A stretch of 64,000 bases of DNA from Neolewinella xylanilytica (GTDB lineage Bacteria > Bacteroidota > Bacteroidia > Chitinophagales > Saprospiraceae), in NCBI RefSeq assembly GCF_002934605.1, contig NZ_PTJC01000006.1:62001-126000 (forward strand). Reading direction: 5' to 3'. How positions within the stretch are numbered: position 1 is the first letter of the stretch; every line of letters starts with the position of its first letter. The notes under the pieces were generated by a model. That model was given only the letters and a program-made list of their open reading frames with translations, did no database searches and was not told where the DNA came from. Both the position numbers and the translations under genes were made by a program. Below are positions 1-7,727 of the stretch, one piece after another.

Positions 1-69
1 CTGGGCGGCGGCGCGCAGGTGAAATGCCAACAAAAGCAGGACCGGGCCTAGCAAACGAACGACTAACAT
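1..69 (-). CDS. 5' end of a secreted protein (signal peptide only)
   Basis: Reading the minus strand from the ATG at 69 gives 23 codons that run off the left edge of the window. The peptide begins MLVVRLLGPVLLLLAFHLRA and continues AAQ, which is a typical Sec signal peptide with one Arg, a Leu-rich core and an Ala-x-Ala cleavage region. Nothing of the mature protein is visible, so its function cannot be stated. It is divergent from the gene starting at 240. Confidence 0.6.
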   Translation of the reverse strand, partial: MLVVRLLGPVLLLLAFHLRAAAQ

Positions 70-239
70 AGGACGGGGAAGGTACAGTGATACGGAGTGG
101 AATAGCGTCGTCGTGGCGGCCAAGTCGCCGGACGGCAGTCGTTGCGACCATTCCCGGCTTTTCAAGCCGGCGGCGGGGGAGGTTGATGGCAAGCATTCGC
201 TAGTGTACCTTCCCGGTACTAAGTACGAACGGCAGGCAG

Positions 240-911
240 TTGCGTTTAATCAATTCATACTACGAGCGGTCCCCTACGGCCCGTCACCGGTTCCAGGTCA
301 AACTCGCCCTGTTCGCCCTGGTGCCCAACCTGATAATCAGCGGTGGTTTGTATTGGCTTTCCCCCGGGCTACTGGTGCTTTCCGTGCTGCTCATCGCCCT
401 TACCCTTACCGTGGTGGCTCCCTTCTTTGACGTACCCGGCCTCGTCGAACGCGGCAAACTAACCTATTATTCGGCCTTGCTGCTGGGGGAGGAGCCGAAG
501 CACGGACGGATGATTATACACGGGGGTACCCTGTTCGACTACTACTTCACGCTGGACCAGGCCGCCCCCGGTCATGATCGGACGCGGCAGGTACTGGCGG
601 ATCACCTACGGGGCCTGCTCGCCCTAATCCAAGCGCACGACGACGACCTCACGATCCGGGGAACGAGCTACATTATCGGCGAGCGTACGGCCGTTCGCAT
701 CGGGCTGAAAAAGGTGCCGACGGACTTCGTTCCGTACCTCATCTTGTTGTTCAACTACGTGAATTTGATGTTCGCCATGCGGCTGGTAAAGGGGCGCTGG
801 GAGCTACCGGTACTGGGACGGGTACATACTTTTTCCGGCCGGGTCGGCGACGTACGGCGGCGTGCGGCGTACCTTCAGTCCCTGTTGCAACGACTTGAAT
901 CGCGTACCTGA
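240..911 (+). CDS. conserved hypothetical protein with two membrane segments
   Basis: This 223-residue protein begins with a TTG codon. An in-frame stop lies at 201 and the first in-frame ATG (511) would remove the membrane region, so TTG is the best start. Residues about 20-65 hold two hydrophobic segments separated by a short turn (NLIISGGLYWLSPG). The rest is a soluble domain of about 155 residues with a hydrophobic stretch near 170-180. It shows no catalytic motif that I recognise. It was probably made as an inner-membrane protein with a cytoplasmic tail. It is followed by a 180-bp gap and a phosphoesterase gene; there is no sign of a shared operon. Function unknown. Confidence 0.65.
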   Translation: MRLINSYYERSPTARHRFQVKLALFALVPNLIISGGLYWLSPGLLVLSVLLIALTLTVVAPFFDVPGLVERGKLTYYSALLLGEEPKHGRMIIHGGTLFDYYFTLDQAAPGHDRTRQVLADHLRGLLALIQAHDDDLTIRGTSYIIGERTAVRIGLKKVPTDFVPYLILLFNYVNLMFAMRLVKGRWELPVLGRVHTFSGRVGDVRRRAAYLQSLLQRLESRT

Positions 912-1092
912 ACGGCCCCAACCCGGCGAACGGTACGCCACCGGGGCGGGCAAGTCGGTGGCTGCCGGCCTACCGAAGTAATATCCAGTTAATACGCCCG
1001 TGCCACCTTTGCGAACAATCCGGCCGGCACATCTCGACCGGTAAACCCGCACGAACCCTGGGCTTCTTCCGGATTCCGCAAACCTTATATAT

Positions 1093-2472
1093 ATGTATTT
1101 ACGCACGCTGTATTTCGTCTTTCTGGCTTCTTTTCGGCTTTGCGGACAGGTGGGCACCGCCGATTACTATCCCCCCACCCCGGTACCCGACCGGATCATG
1201 CTGAACCTGACGGCCGCCCCGGCCACCAGTATGGCGGTGAACTGGCGGACTTCCTTGCCGGCGCAACAAACCTACGTCCAGGTCACGGAGGCGAACCCCG
1301 GCCCCGACCTGGAAGCAACCGCCCGGGTAATCGTCGGTAGCAGCGAGACCTTTATGAGCGACGTGAACGGTGCCCGGTATCATTCGGCCACGATGGATGG
1401 TCTGGCGCCCGGCACCCAGTATGCCTACCGGGTGGGCGACAGCCTGGAATGGAGCGAATGGAACCACTTTACCACGGCGGAAGCCGGGGAGGCGCCGCTG
1501 TCCTTCCTCTACTTCGGCGATGCCCAGAACGATATCAAGAGTCTGTGGTCACGGGCCATCCGGGGCGCCTACGCGAAAATGCCCGATGCCGATTTCCAAT
1601 TGCACGCCGGGGACCTGATCAATCGCTCTACCCGCGACCACGAATGGGGCGAGTGGTTCTACGCCGGGGGGTGGATTTACGGGACGATGCCCAGCGTGGC
1701 TACCCCGGGAAACCACGAGTACGGGCGAAACCTGCTCGGCGACCAGGAGCTGTCTCCCCACTGGCGGCCGACCTTCAACCTGCCGGAGAATGGCCCCGAG
1801 GAATTTCCCGAAACGGCGTACTACGTCGACTACCAGGGCACCCGGGTGATCTCGCTCGACTCCCCGGCCTTTCTGCGCGACTCCACCGAGGCCCGGATTC
1901 AGATAGCGTGGTTGCGGAAGTTGCTGAGCGATAACCCCCATACCTGGACGGTCGTGACCATGCACCACCCGGTCTACTCCAGTAAGCTCGGTCGCGACAA
2001 CACCGAACTCCGGGAAAACCTGCAACCGATCTTCGAGGAATTCGGGGTCGACCTAGTCCTACAGGGGCATGACCATACCTACGGCCGGGGGACGAACCTG
2101 CCGATCGGCTCTGGTAAGCAGCCCACGGTCGACGGGCCGATCTACGTGGTCAGCGTAAGCGGCCCGAAGATGTACGACCTGAGCATGGAGCCCTGGATGC
2201 AGCGCGGTGCCTCCAATACCCAACTCTACCAGCTCATCGAGATCGACGGTGACGTGCTGCAGTTCACCGCTTACACCGTCACCGGTGAAAAGTACGATGC
2301 CTTCGAGCTGCGGAAGCAGGCCGGTAACCAGCCGAACGTGTTCATCGACCGGGCACCCGTGGACGTGCCGGAGCGCCTGGCCCTGCCGCCCCGCTACGAG
2401 CAGGAGTACACCGACGAAGAGCGGGAGGCGTACCGGAACCGCTTCGAGGAATATGAGGCGCGGAAGAATTGA
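1093..2472 (+). CDS. secreted purple-acid-phosphatase-like metallophosphoesterase
   Basis: This 459-residue protein has an N-terminal signal peptide (residues 1-19). A fibronectin-III-like domain follows at about 35-130, of the kind found at the front of purple acid phosphatases. The calcineurin-like phosphoesterase domain then shows its metal-binding blocks in order: YFGDAQ, HAGDLI, PGNHE, MHHP and GHDHTYGRG. These match the dinuclear metal site used to hydrolyse phosphate esters outside the cytoplasm. The usual Tyr after the second block (GDxxY) is not seen, so I do not claim it is a true purple acid phosphatase. The tail is rich in Glu and Arg and lacks a T9SS sorting domain. Substrate unknown; a phosphate-scavenging role is inference. 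Confidence 0.88.
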   Translation: MYLRTLYFVFLASFRLCGQVGTADYYPPTPVPDRIMLNLTAAPATSMAVNWRTSLPAQQTYVQVTEANPGPDLEATARVIVGSSETFMSDVNGARYHSATMDGLAPGTQYAYRVGDSLEWSEWNHFTTAEAGEAPLSFLYFGDAQNDIKSLWSRAIRGAYAKMPDADFQLHAGDLINRSTRDHEWGEWFYAGGWIYGTMPSVATPGNHEYGRNLLGDQELSPHWRPTFNLPENGPEEFPETAYYVDYQGTRVISLDSPAFLRDSTEARIQIAWLRKLLSDNPHTWTVVTMHHPVYSSKLGRDNTELRENLQPIFEEFGVDLVLQGHDHTYGRGTNLPIGSGKQPTVDGPIYVVSVSGPKMYDLSMEPWMQRGASNTQLYQLIEIDGDVLQFTAYTVTGEKYDAFELRKQAGNQPNVFIDRAPVDVPERLALPPRYEQEYTDEEREAYRNRFEEYEARKN

Positions 2473-2529
2473 TGCGGTTTCCGGAAGAACCGGGACTTTT
2501 GCCGCATACGATCACTACATAGCCTGCGT

Positions 2530-3027
2530 ATGGATGTGACGATCAGACCGATGAAGCCGGACGACTGGCCGGCCGTGCGCGATATCTACCGACTGGGCAT
2601 GGCCGCCGGCACCGCCACCTTCGAGGTGGAGCCTCCCTCCTGGGCGGATTGGAACGCTGACCATCACGACCGCTGCAGGCTCGTTGCCGAAGTGGCGGGC
2701 CGCCTGGTAGGCTGGCTGGCCCTCAAGCCGATTTCGAAGCGGGCCGCTTACCGCGGGGTCGCCGAGGGCAGCATTTACGTTCATCCGGAAGTCCGGCGTC
2801 AGGGGATTGCCGCGGGACTCATCCGTACCGCGGTGGGGGACGCCGAGGCGGCGGGAATCTATTCCGTGCAGGCTTCCGTCTTTCCCGAAAACCTTGCCAG
2901 CCTCGAGCTGCTGCAGCGGCACGGGTTTCGCCGCATCGGCTACCGGGAAAAGGTGGCGCGACGCGACGGCATATGGAAGGACAATGTGTTGCTCGAGCGG
3001 CGCAGCCAGCTGCCTGAGTTTCTCTGA
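2530..3027 (+). CDS. GNAT N-acetyltransferase, phosphinothricin acetyltransferase type
   Basis: This 165-residue cytoplasmic protein is a single GNAT domain. It opens with MDVTIRPMKPDDWPAVRDIY, has a central GTATFE segment, the acetyl-CoA loop VRRQGIAAGLI and the NLASLELLQRHGFRRIG helix typical of the phosphinothricin/methionine sulfoximine acetyltransferase branch. Proteins of this branch move an acetyl group from acetyl-CoA to the amino group of glutamate analogues or methionine derivatives. The exact substrate cannot be read from sequence. It starts 57 nt after the phosphoesterase on the same strand, so co-transcription is possible. Its 3' side abuts a 23-bp inverted-repeat element. Confidence 0.88.
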   Translation: MDVTIRPMKPDDWPAVRDIYRLGMAAGTATFEVEPPSWADWNADHHDRCRLVAEVAGRLVGWLALKPISKRAAYRGVAEGSIYVHPEVRRQGIAAGLIRTAVGDAEAAGIYSVQASVFPENLASLELLQRHGFRRIGYREKVARRDGIWKDNVLLERRSQLPEFL

Positions 3028-3096
3028 TGTATTGCTGATTACCCGTGGGCTTCGACCGCGCTGTGTCCCCGGGTGCAGGCAGGCGGGTGGTTCTGC

Positions 3097-3225
3097 GGGG
3101 TCGCGGAGCCCCAGCTCCGGGCACATGAACGCACGAGTTGAAATTCCGGGTAGCAGGGCGTATAGGTACGTACTTTATCGCTCGCTGCGCTCGCGACCCT
3201 GACGGAGCTGGAGCTCCGCCACCCC
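3097..3225. repeat. paired 23-bp inverted repeat, REP/BIME-like element
   Basis: Positions 3097-3119 and 3203-3225 are inverted copies of each other, matching at 21 of 23 bases. Each arm is itself palindromic around CGGAGC..GCTCCG, so arms can fold alone or together. The 83-bp interior holds a second small palindrome, CGCTCGCTGCGCTCGCG. The element sits in the 200-bp gap between the convergent acetyltransferase and beta-propeller genes. Its right end is 2 bases from the stop codon of the propeller gene, where it could act as a bidirectional terminator. Confidence 0.6.
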
Positions 3226-3227
3226 GA

Positions 3228-5264
3228 TCAGGGGAGCAACAGGGTGATGGATTTGTGGTATCCGCGATGATGGATGTATCCGTAGCCATTGATGGTCCGG
3301 TCCCATACGGAAAGGTCGAAGGTATGGGCACAGCGTCGGGAGGTGGGATCCCCGGTTACCGTGGCTCCCCAGGGCGTGGACGGTACCAAAGCATTATTCA
3401 ACCCGACCCAATTCCGGGCGGAGTTGGGAACATAAGTCGCTGAATCGATCGGTACCGAACGGTTGTCTCCCCACAGGGCATGCAGCTTCCAGCTTCGCAG
3501 GTGGCCCTCGGCGTCCCTGGCGGTGATCCGGAATTGAAACTGGTCCGTTTCCGTGTTCACGATGCCGCAAGTATTGATCTCCTCGTTGGTTCCGTCGGGC
3601 AACCGGTGGAGGATGTTGTCGATCGAGGCCTCCGGGAGCGTATTGTCGATGCGAACGGCTAAAGAAAAGGTTCCCATCGGACTGGCAGACGAAGCGGTGG
3701 CAAAGAGCTGGAAAGTAAGGGTGTGCATTCCGTTGGATATTCCCGCCGTATTGAGGCGATAGGCCAGCCAGGGGTTGTACCAAAGTGATCCGGGCCTGCG
3801 TATCCGGTAATAGCCGGAGGAGGTAGGGTTCACCGTCTGGCTATTGAACCGATTATTGGAAGCACTCCACTTCAGGTCGGTGAAGGACTGGCGCGGCTCG
3901 GCTCCGTCCACCAGCAGCTTGTAGTAGCGGGCGCCGTCGCTGTAGGCGCGCGTGTGATTAAGCAGGAGCGGTAGGGTACCGCCGAACGGACAATCCCTTA
4001 CCTGGTAGAAATACTCCGGGTCACCGGTGGTATCCGCGTAGCCATCGGTAATGCGATCAGCCGGTACGTGTCCGATACCGAGAAATATCGGCCCCGTGGG
4101 CGTGAAAACGGAGGCGTCCGTATCCAGGCGGCTGATCTCTTCGTCGCAGCATACGTAGAGGCGGTAGGGGTTGATGACGGCTACGCTCGATGGGTTGTTG
4201 GGTACGTTGGCGATGTGGCGAACGACCGGACTGGCATCACTCAGGTCGAGGAGGGACACCTGATTGGCCGGGGTCCGCTGGGTGAAGAGCAGGCCGCCCT
4301 CACCGCCGTCCGACCAACTCAGGAAGAACGGGGCAACGAGACCGGTAGCCACGGTCGTCTTGGTGCCGGACTGCAGGTCAATGCGGCGAATCCGCCCACC
4401 GGCGGCGGGTTGTTCGCTGATGTAGGCATAGCGACTGTCGTCAGCCAGCACCAGACCAACGGCGTTCTCCAGGCCGGTAGCCACTACGGTATGACTGCCC
4501 GTGGCCAGATCGACGCGCAACAATCGACCGCCGGCCACAAACTCCGGTACGTAGGCGAAGCCCCGCAGTTCATCCAGGGCGATCTGGTGGGGAGCCGTGA
4601 AGCCGGAAGCCACCACCGTCGCGTCGGCCCGGTCCGCGTTCGCCAGATCGACCCGTAGGAAGTTTCCGTTTCGTTCGGTGACGTAGGCGTGGGTCCCCGT
4701 TTCACTCAGCGCAATGTCCTCGGGCTGGGTGTATCCGGTGCCGATCACCTGATAAGCACTGGGGATGCGGTAGGTCCGATAGCGAATGGTCATATCGTAC
4801 CCGTACGTGATTACCTGGACCTTGGTGTAGTTCCCGGCGGTGGTACGTACGGCGAATACCGCTCCGTTCGTGAGCAGGTTGCTCGCGTTATTGTCAGCGT
4901 TAATGGGATTCGGGGAGTAAGTCAGTGAGGCGAGCTCGGCGGCCGAGAGACCGGCGTAACTCACGGCACCAAGGTAGGCCAGCTGCGCACCGTTCCGGGG
5001 CTCCATTTGTCGCTCCACCGAGGTTTGCTGTCGCCAGAAGATGTCGTTCCCGGCATCGCTGGTCCCGGTATCGAGGTTGAGGGAAAAGGTGCCGTCGATG
5101 GTTTGGGAATCGCTGCTGCGGACCATCACCGCGGAGGGGGGCGTAAGGTCGAGACGGGAAAGCTTACCGTCGAATTCGGTAAAGTAAAGGCGGTTGCGGT
5201 CCCGGTCGAAAGCGGAGCCAATAGCGCCGCCGAGCCCGGTGATGACGGGAATGGGGGTTATCAT
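3228..5264 (-). CDS. large beta-propeller (NHL/YVTN-type) protein of unknown role
   Basis: This 678-residue protein consists mostly of repeated propeller blades. Phrases such as DRNRLYFTEFDGKLSRLDL, RNGNFLRVDLA, GGRLLRVDLATG and GGRIRRIDLQSG mark successive blades through about residue 370. A beta-rich module of about 110 residues interrupts the first blades (near 60-165) and ends in AVFAVRTTAGNYTKVQV. The last 280 residues look like further beta-sandwich domains. There is no evident signal peptide, membrane segment or T9SS tail, which is unusual for such a protein in this group. The next gene upstream is divergent across a 167-bp gap. A binding or scaffold role is inference; no enzyme motif is seen. 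Confidence 0.7.
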   Translation of the reverse strand: MITPIPVITGLGGAIGSAFDRDRNRLYFTEFDGKLSRLDLTPPSAVMVRSSDSQTIDGTFSLNLDTGTSDAGNDIFWRQQTSVERQMEPRNGAQLAYLGAVSYAGLSAAELASLTYSPNPINADNNASNLLTNGAVFAVRTTAGNYTKVQVITYGYDMTIRYRTYRIPSAYQVIGTGYTQPEDIALSETGTHAYVTERNGNFLRVDLANADRADATVVASGFTAPHQIALDELRGFAYVPEFVAGGRLLRVDLATGSHTVVATGLENAVGLVLADDSRYAYISEQPAAGGRIRRIDLQSGTKTTVATGLVAPFFLSWSDGGEGGLLFTQRTPANQVSLLDLSDASPVVRHIANVPNNPSSVAVINPYRLYVCCDEEISRLDTDASVFTPTGPIFLGIGHVPADRITDGYADTTGDPEYFYQVRDCPFGGTLPLLLNHTRAYSDGARYYKLLVDGAEPRQSFTDLKWSASNNRFNSQTVNPTSSGYYRIRRPGSLWYNPWLAYRLNTAGISNGMHTLTFQLFATASSASPMGTFSLAVRIDNTLPEASIDNILHRLPDGTNEEINTCGIVNTETDQFQFRITARDAEGHLRSWKLHALWGDNRSVPIDSATYVPNSARNWVGLNNALVPSTPWGATVTGDPTSRRCAHTFDLSVWDRTINGYGYIHHRGYHKSITLLLP

Positions 5265-5431
5265 GATCGTAAGGGTGTGTGAAGCGTAAGGAAGTGTGTT
5301 GTATCTGGTTTATGACCGAAGCAGTTGCCTCGTTACGTTTCCCTCCGAACTTTACCCTTCTATGGGCTTGACCGCGAACAAAGTCCCGGCTCACTTCATA
5401 TGGGAGTGTCTTTTCACCAAATCGCTTCTTC

Positions 5432-7618
5432 GTGTCCCGACCGCTGTATTCCGCTCCGGAATTTTCCCTTCATCCCGATCGAATCGTCCAGGGAGACATT
5501 CACGCGGAGGTGCTTTCCCCCACGCATCTTCGTTCCAACTACGGCGAAACCATTCACGACGACCGCGATCCCCGCACCGAATGGACGATGGCCAGCGATA
5601 TCCCCACCGGCCCGAACTACGCATCCGATCAGCCCATCGTGGACGCCCTGTTCAATCTGGCGAAGGAAGAAGCCCACCGCAATGTGGAAGGCGACGGCAC
5701 CCTGCGCACCGGCGCCAAATGGTCGGGTGTATGGACGCGGGACGTGAGCTACAGCGCCCTGCTGGCTTTCGCGATCCATAATCCCGAGGCCGTCAAGGCC
5801 AGCCTGCGGGCCAAGGTGAAACGCGGTCGCATCGTACAGGACACCGGATCGGGCGGCGCCTGGCCGGTCTCTTCCGATCGCACCACCTGGGTACTCGCCG
5901 CCTGGGAAGTGCACCAAGTAACGGGAGAGCGGGCCTGGTTGGAGGAAATCTTCCCCATCATCACCGCCACCCTGGACGACGACCGAAAGACGCTCGCCGA
6001 CCCCGAAACCGGTCTTTACCGGGGCGAGTCGTCCTTCCTCGACTGGCGGGAACAGACCTACCCGCGGTGGATGGACAACACCGATATCTACGAATCCCTC
6101 TGCCTGGGGACCAACGCCGTTCACTACCGCGCGCATCGGATTGCGGCGGAGATGGCGGACCTACTCGGGCAGGATGGGGAAGCATACCGTTCCGTCGCCG
6201 CTACCCTGAAGCAGGCCATCAACGACCGACTCTGGCTGCTGGACAAGGGCTACTACGGGCAGTACCTCTACGGACGGGACCACATGCTCGTATCGCCGCG
6301 CTTCGAGGCGTTGGGGGAAGCATTATGCATCCTACTTGACATAGCCGATGCGGAGCAGGCCGCCACCATTATGGAACGTGCTCCGCTCACCCCCTTCGGC
6401 GTGTCGTGCATCTATCCCCAGATTCCCGACGTGCCCCCCTACCATAACAATGGCGTCTGGCCTTTCGTCCAGGGTTTTTGGAACCTTGCGGCTGCGCGGG
6501 CCGGAAACGGTGCGGCCCTGGAGCACGGTCTGGCCGCGATCTACCGTTCGGCCGGTCTTTACCTCAGCAACTACGAGAACCTCGTGACGGAAAGCGGGGG
6601 CGTCATGGGCACGGAGATCAATTCTCACCGGATGCTGTGGAGCATCGCGGCCAATCTGGCCATGGTGTACCGGGTCTTCATGGGGATGGAGTTCCGGGTG
6701 GACGGGCTGTATTTCTCCCCCTCGGTCCCCAAGGGTTACCGTGGCTCGCGGACACTCACCGATTTCCAATACCGGGGCGCAACGGTGACCATCAGCGTAC
6801 ATGGCTACGGGCAGCGGATCAAAGCCGTCAAGATCGACGGTGAACCGGTGGACGTCGCCTTCGTCGGGGCCGATGCCGTCGGGGACGTGGTGGTGGACAT
6901 CGAATTGGAGAATAAGGATTTTGCCTACGACACTATCCACCGGGTCCAAAATCAGGCGTCACTTCCCACCCTCTGGGCGGGGCGGGTAGGCAACGTACTG
7001 CAGTGGAGCCGGGTGGTCGGGGCCGCCCATTACCATGTGTACCGCAATGAAGAACTCTTTTGCCAGACGTCGGAGAATAAATATACGGTCGATCCCACGG
7101 TCTACGCTTCTTACCAGGTAGCCGCTGTCGATGCAAACGGTCAGGAAGCCTTTGCCAGCCAGCCGGTGCTGGTGACGCCGGAGGTATTCGTCTTCCAGGC
7201 CGAAGCTTACGCGCCGGCCGCAAAGGTGGAGGAGAAGTGCGAAAATTATACCGGAAAGGGCTTCATCGAATTGATGCTATCCCACAACCGGCAAGTAAAA
7301 TGGACCGTCGATGTGGCAAAGGGGGGGGCTTATTTGATCGATTTCCGTTTTGCCAATGGCAGCGGGCCGGTAAATACCGACAACAAATGCGCCATCCGTA
7401 GCCTGACGGTCAACGATCACTACACCGGCACGGTGGTCTTCCCCCAACGGGGAGCGGGCGACTGGTCGAAGTGGGGGCACACCAATGCCCACCGTGTAAA
7501 CCTCCCGGAGGGAAAGCACACCATCCTGCTGCACTTCGAAGACTGGAACCATAATATGGACGGGGAGGTGAACCGGGCGTTTGTGGATTACATGCGGTTG
7601 ACATTGGTAGAAAGCTAA
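5432..7618 (+). CDS. six-hairpin glycosidase with C-terminal FN3 and CBM35-like domains
   Basis: This 728-residue protein starts at a GTG, the earliest in-frame candidate that makes sense. Residues about 60-430 resemble an (alpha/alpha)6-barrel glycosidase, with WSGVWTRDVSYSALLA, GGAWPVSSDRTTWVL, FLDWREQTYPRWMDN and YHNNGVWPFVQGFWNLA as likely active-site segments. A small beta domain follows, then an FN3-like stretch near 500-590. A C-terminal domain (about 595-728, FQAEAY to FVDYMRL) resembles family 35/6 carbohydrate-binding modules. No signal peptide is visible, which does not fit the binding module well; an upstream start in another frame cannot be excluded. Substrate is not predictable from sequence; GH63- or GH78-like activity on alpha-linked sugars is possible. 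Confidence 0.75.
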   Translation: MSRPLYSAPEFSLHPDRIVQGDIHAEVLSPTHLRSNYGETIHDDRDPRTEWTMASDIPTGPNYASDQPIVDALFNLAKEEAHRNVEGDGTLRTGAKWSGVWTRDVSYSALLAFAIHNPEAVKASLRAKVKRGRIVQDTGSGGAWPVSSDRTTWVLAAWEVHQVTGERAWLEEIFPIITATLDDDRKTLADPETGLYRGESSFLDWREQTYPRWMDNTDIYESLCLGTNAVHYRAHRIAAEMADLLGQDGEAYRSVAATLKQAINDRLWLLDKGYYGQYLYGRDHMLVSPRFEALGEALCILLDIADAEQAATIMERAPLTPFGVSCIYPQIPDVPPYHNNGVWPFVQGFWNLAAARAGNGAALEHGLAAIYRSAGLYLSNYENLVTESGGVMGTEINSHRMLWSIAANLAMVYRVFMGMEFRVDGLYFSPSVPKGYRGSRTLTDFQYRGATVTISVHGYGQRIKAVKIDGEPVDVAFVGADAVGDVVVDIELENKDFAYDTIHRVQNQASLPTLWAGRVGNVLQWSRVVGAAHYHVYRNEELFCQTSENKYTVDPTVYASYQVAAVDANGQEAFASQPVLVTPEVFVFQAEAYAPAAKVEEKCENYTGKGFIELMLSHNRQVKWTVDVAKGGAYLIDFRFANGSGPVNTDNKCAIRSLTVNDHYTGTVVFPQRGAGDWSKWGHTNAHRVNLPEGKHTILLHFEDWNHNMDGEVNRAFVDYMRLTLVES

Positions 7619-7640
7619 GGTCCCTGGAAGCGCCTCTTTC

Positions 7641-7654
7641 CTGCGCTCCGGCGC
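7641..7654 (+). repeat. CTGCGCTCCGGCGC box, copy 1
   Basis: An exact copy of a 14-bp box that recurs upstream of several starts in this window (see 12129, 26999, 32212 and 63512). Here it lies 74 nt before the GH43 start, in the same orientation as the gene. Confidence 0.4.
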
Positions 7655-7714
7655 AAAATGATGAAATGTTTCCAACCCGTCAACCAGACGATCCGGACAA
7701 ACCGTAGCGTGCCA

Positions 7715-7722
7715 TATCTTAG
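7715..7722 (+). promoter_or_regulatory. putative -7 box TATCTTAG of the GH43 gene
   Basis: TATCTTAG differs at one base from the Bacteroidota -7 consensus TAnnTTTG. It ends only 5 nt before the ATG at 7728, so a transcript from it would have almost no leader. No clear -33 box was found. Confidence 0.35.
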
Positions 7723-7727
7723 CCGGC

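Noticed and set aside
113-430. 105-codon frame overlapping the start of the membrane-protein gene
   Set aside because: It is Pro/Arg-rich, ends inside the better-supported frame at 240-911 and has no family features.
5414-6136. 240-codon minus-strand frame opposite the six-hairpin glycosidase
   Set aside because: It lies inside a gene with recognisable glycosidase segments and has no motif of its own.
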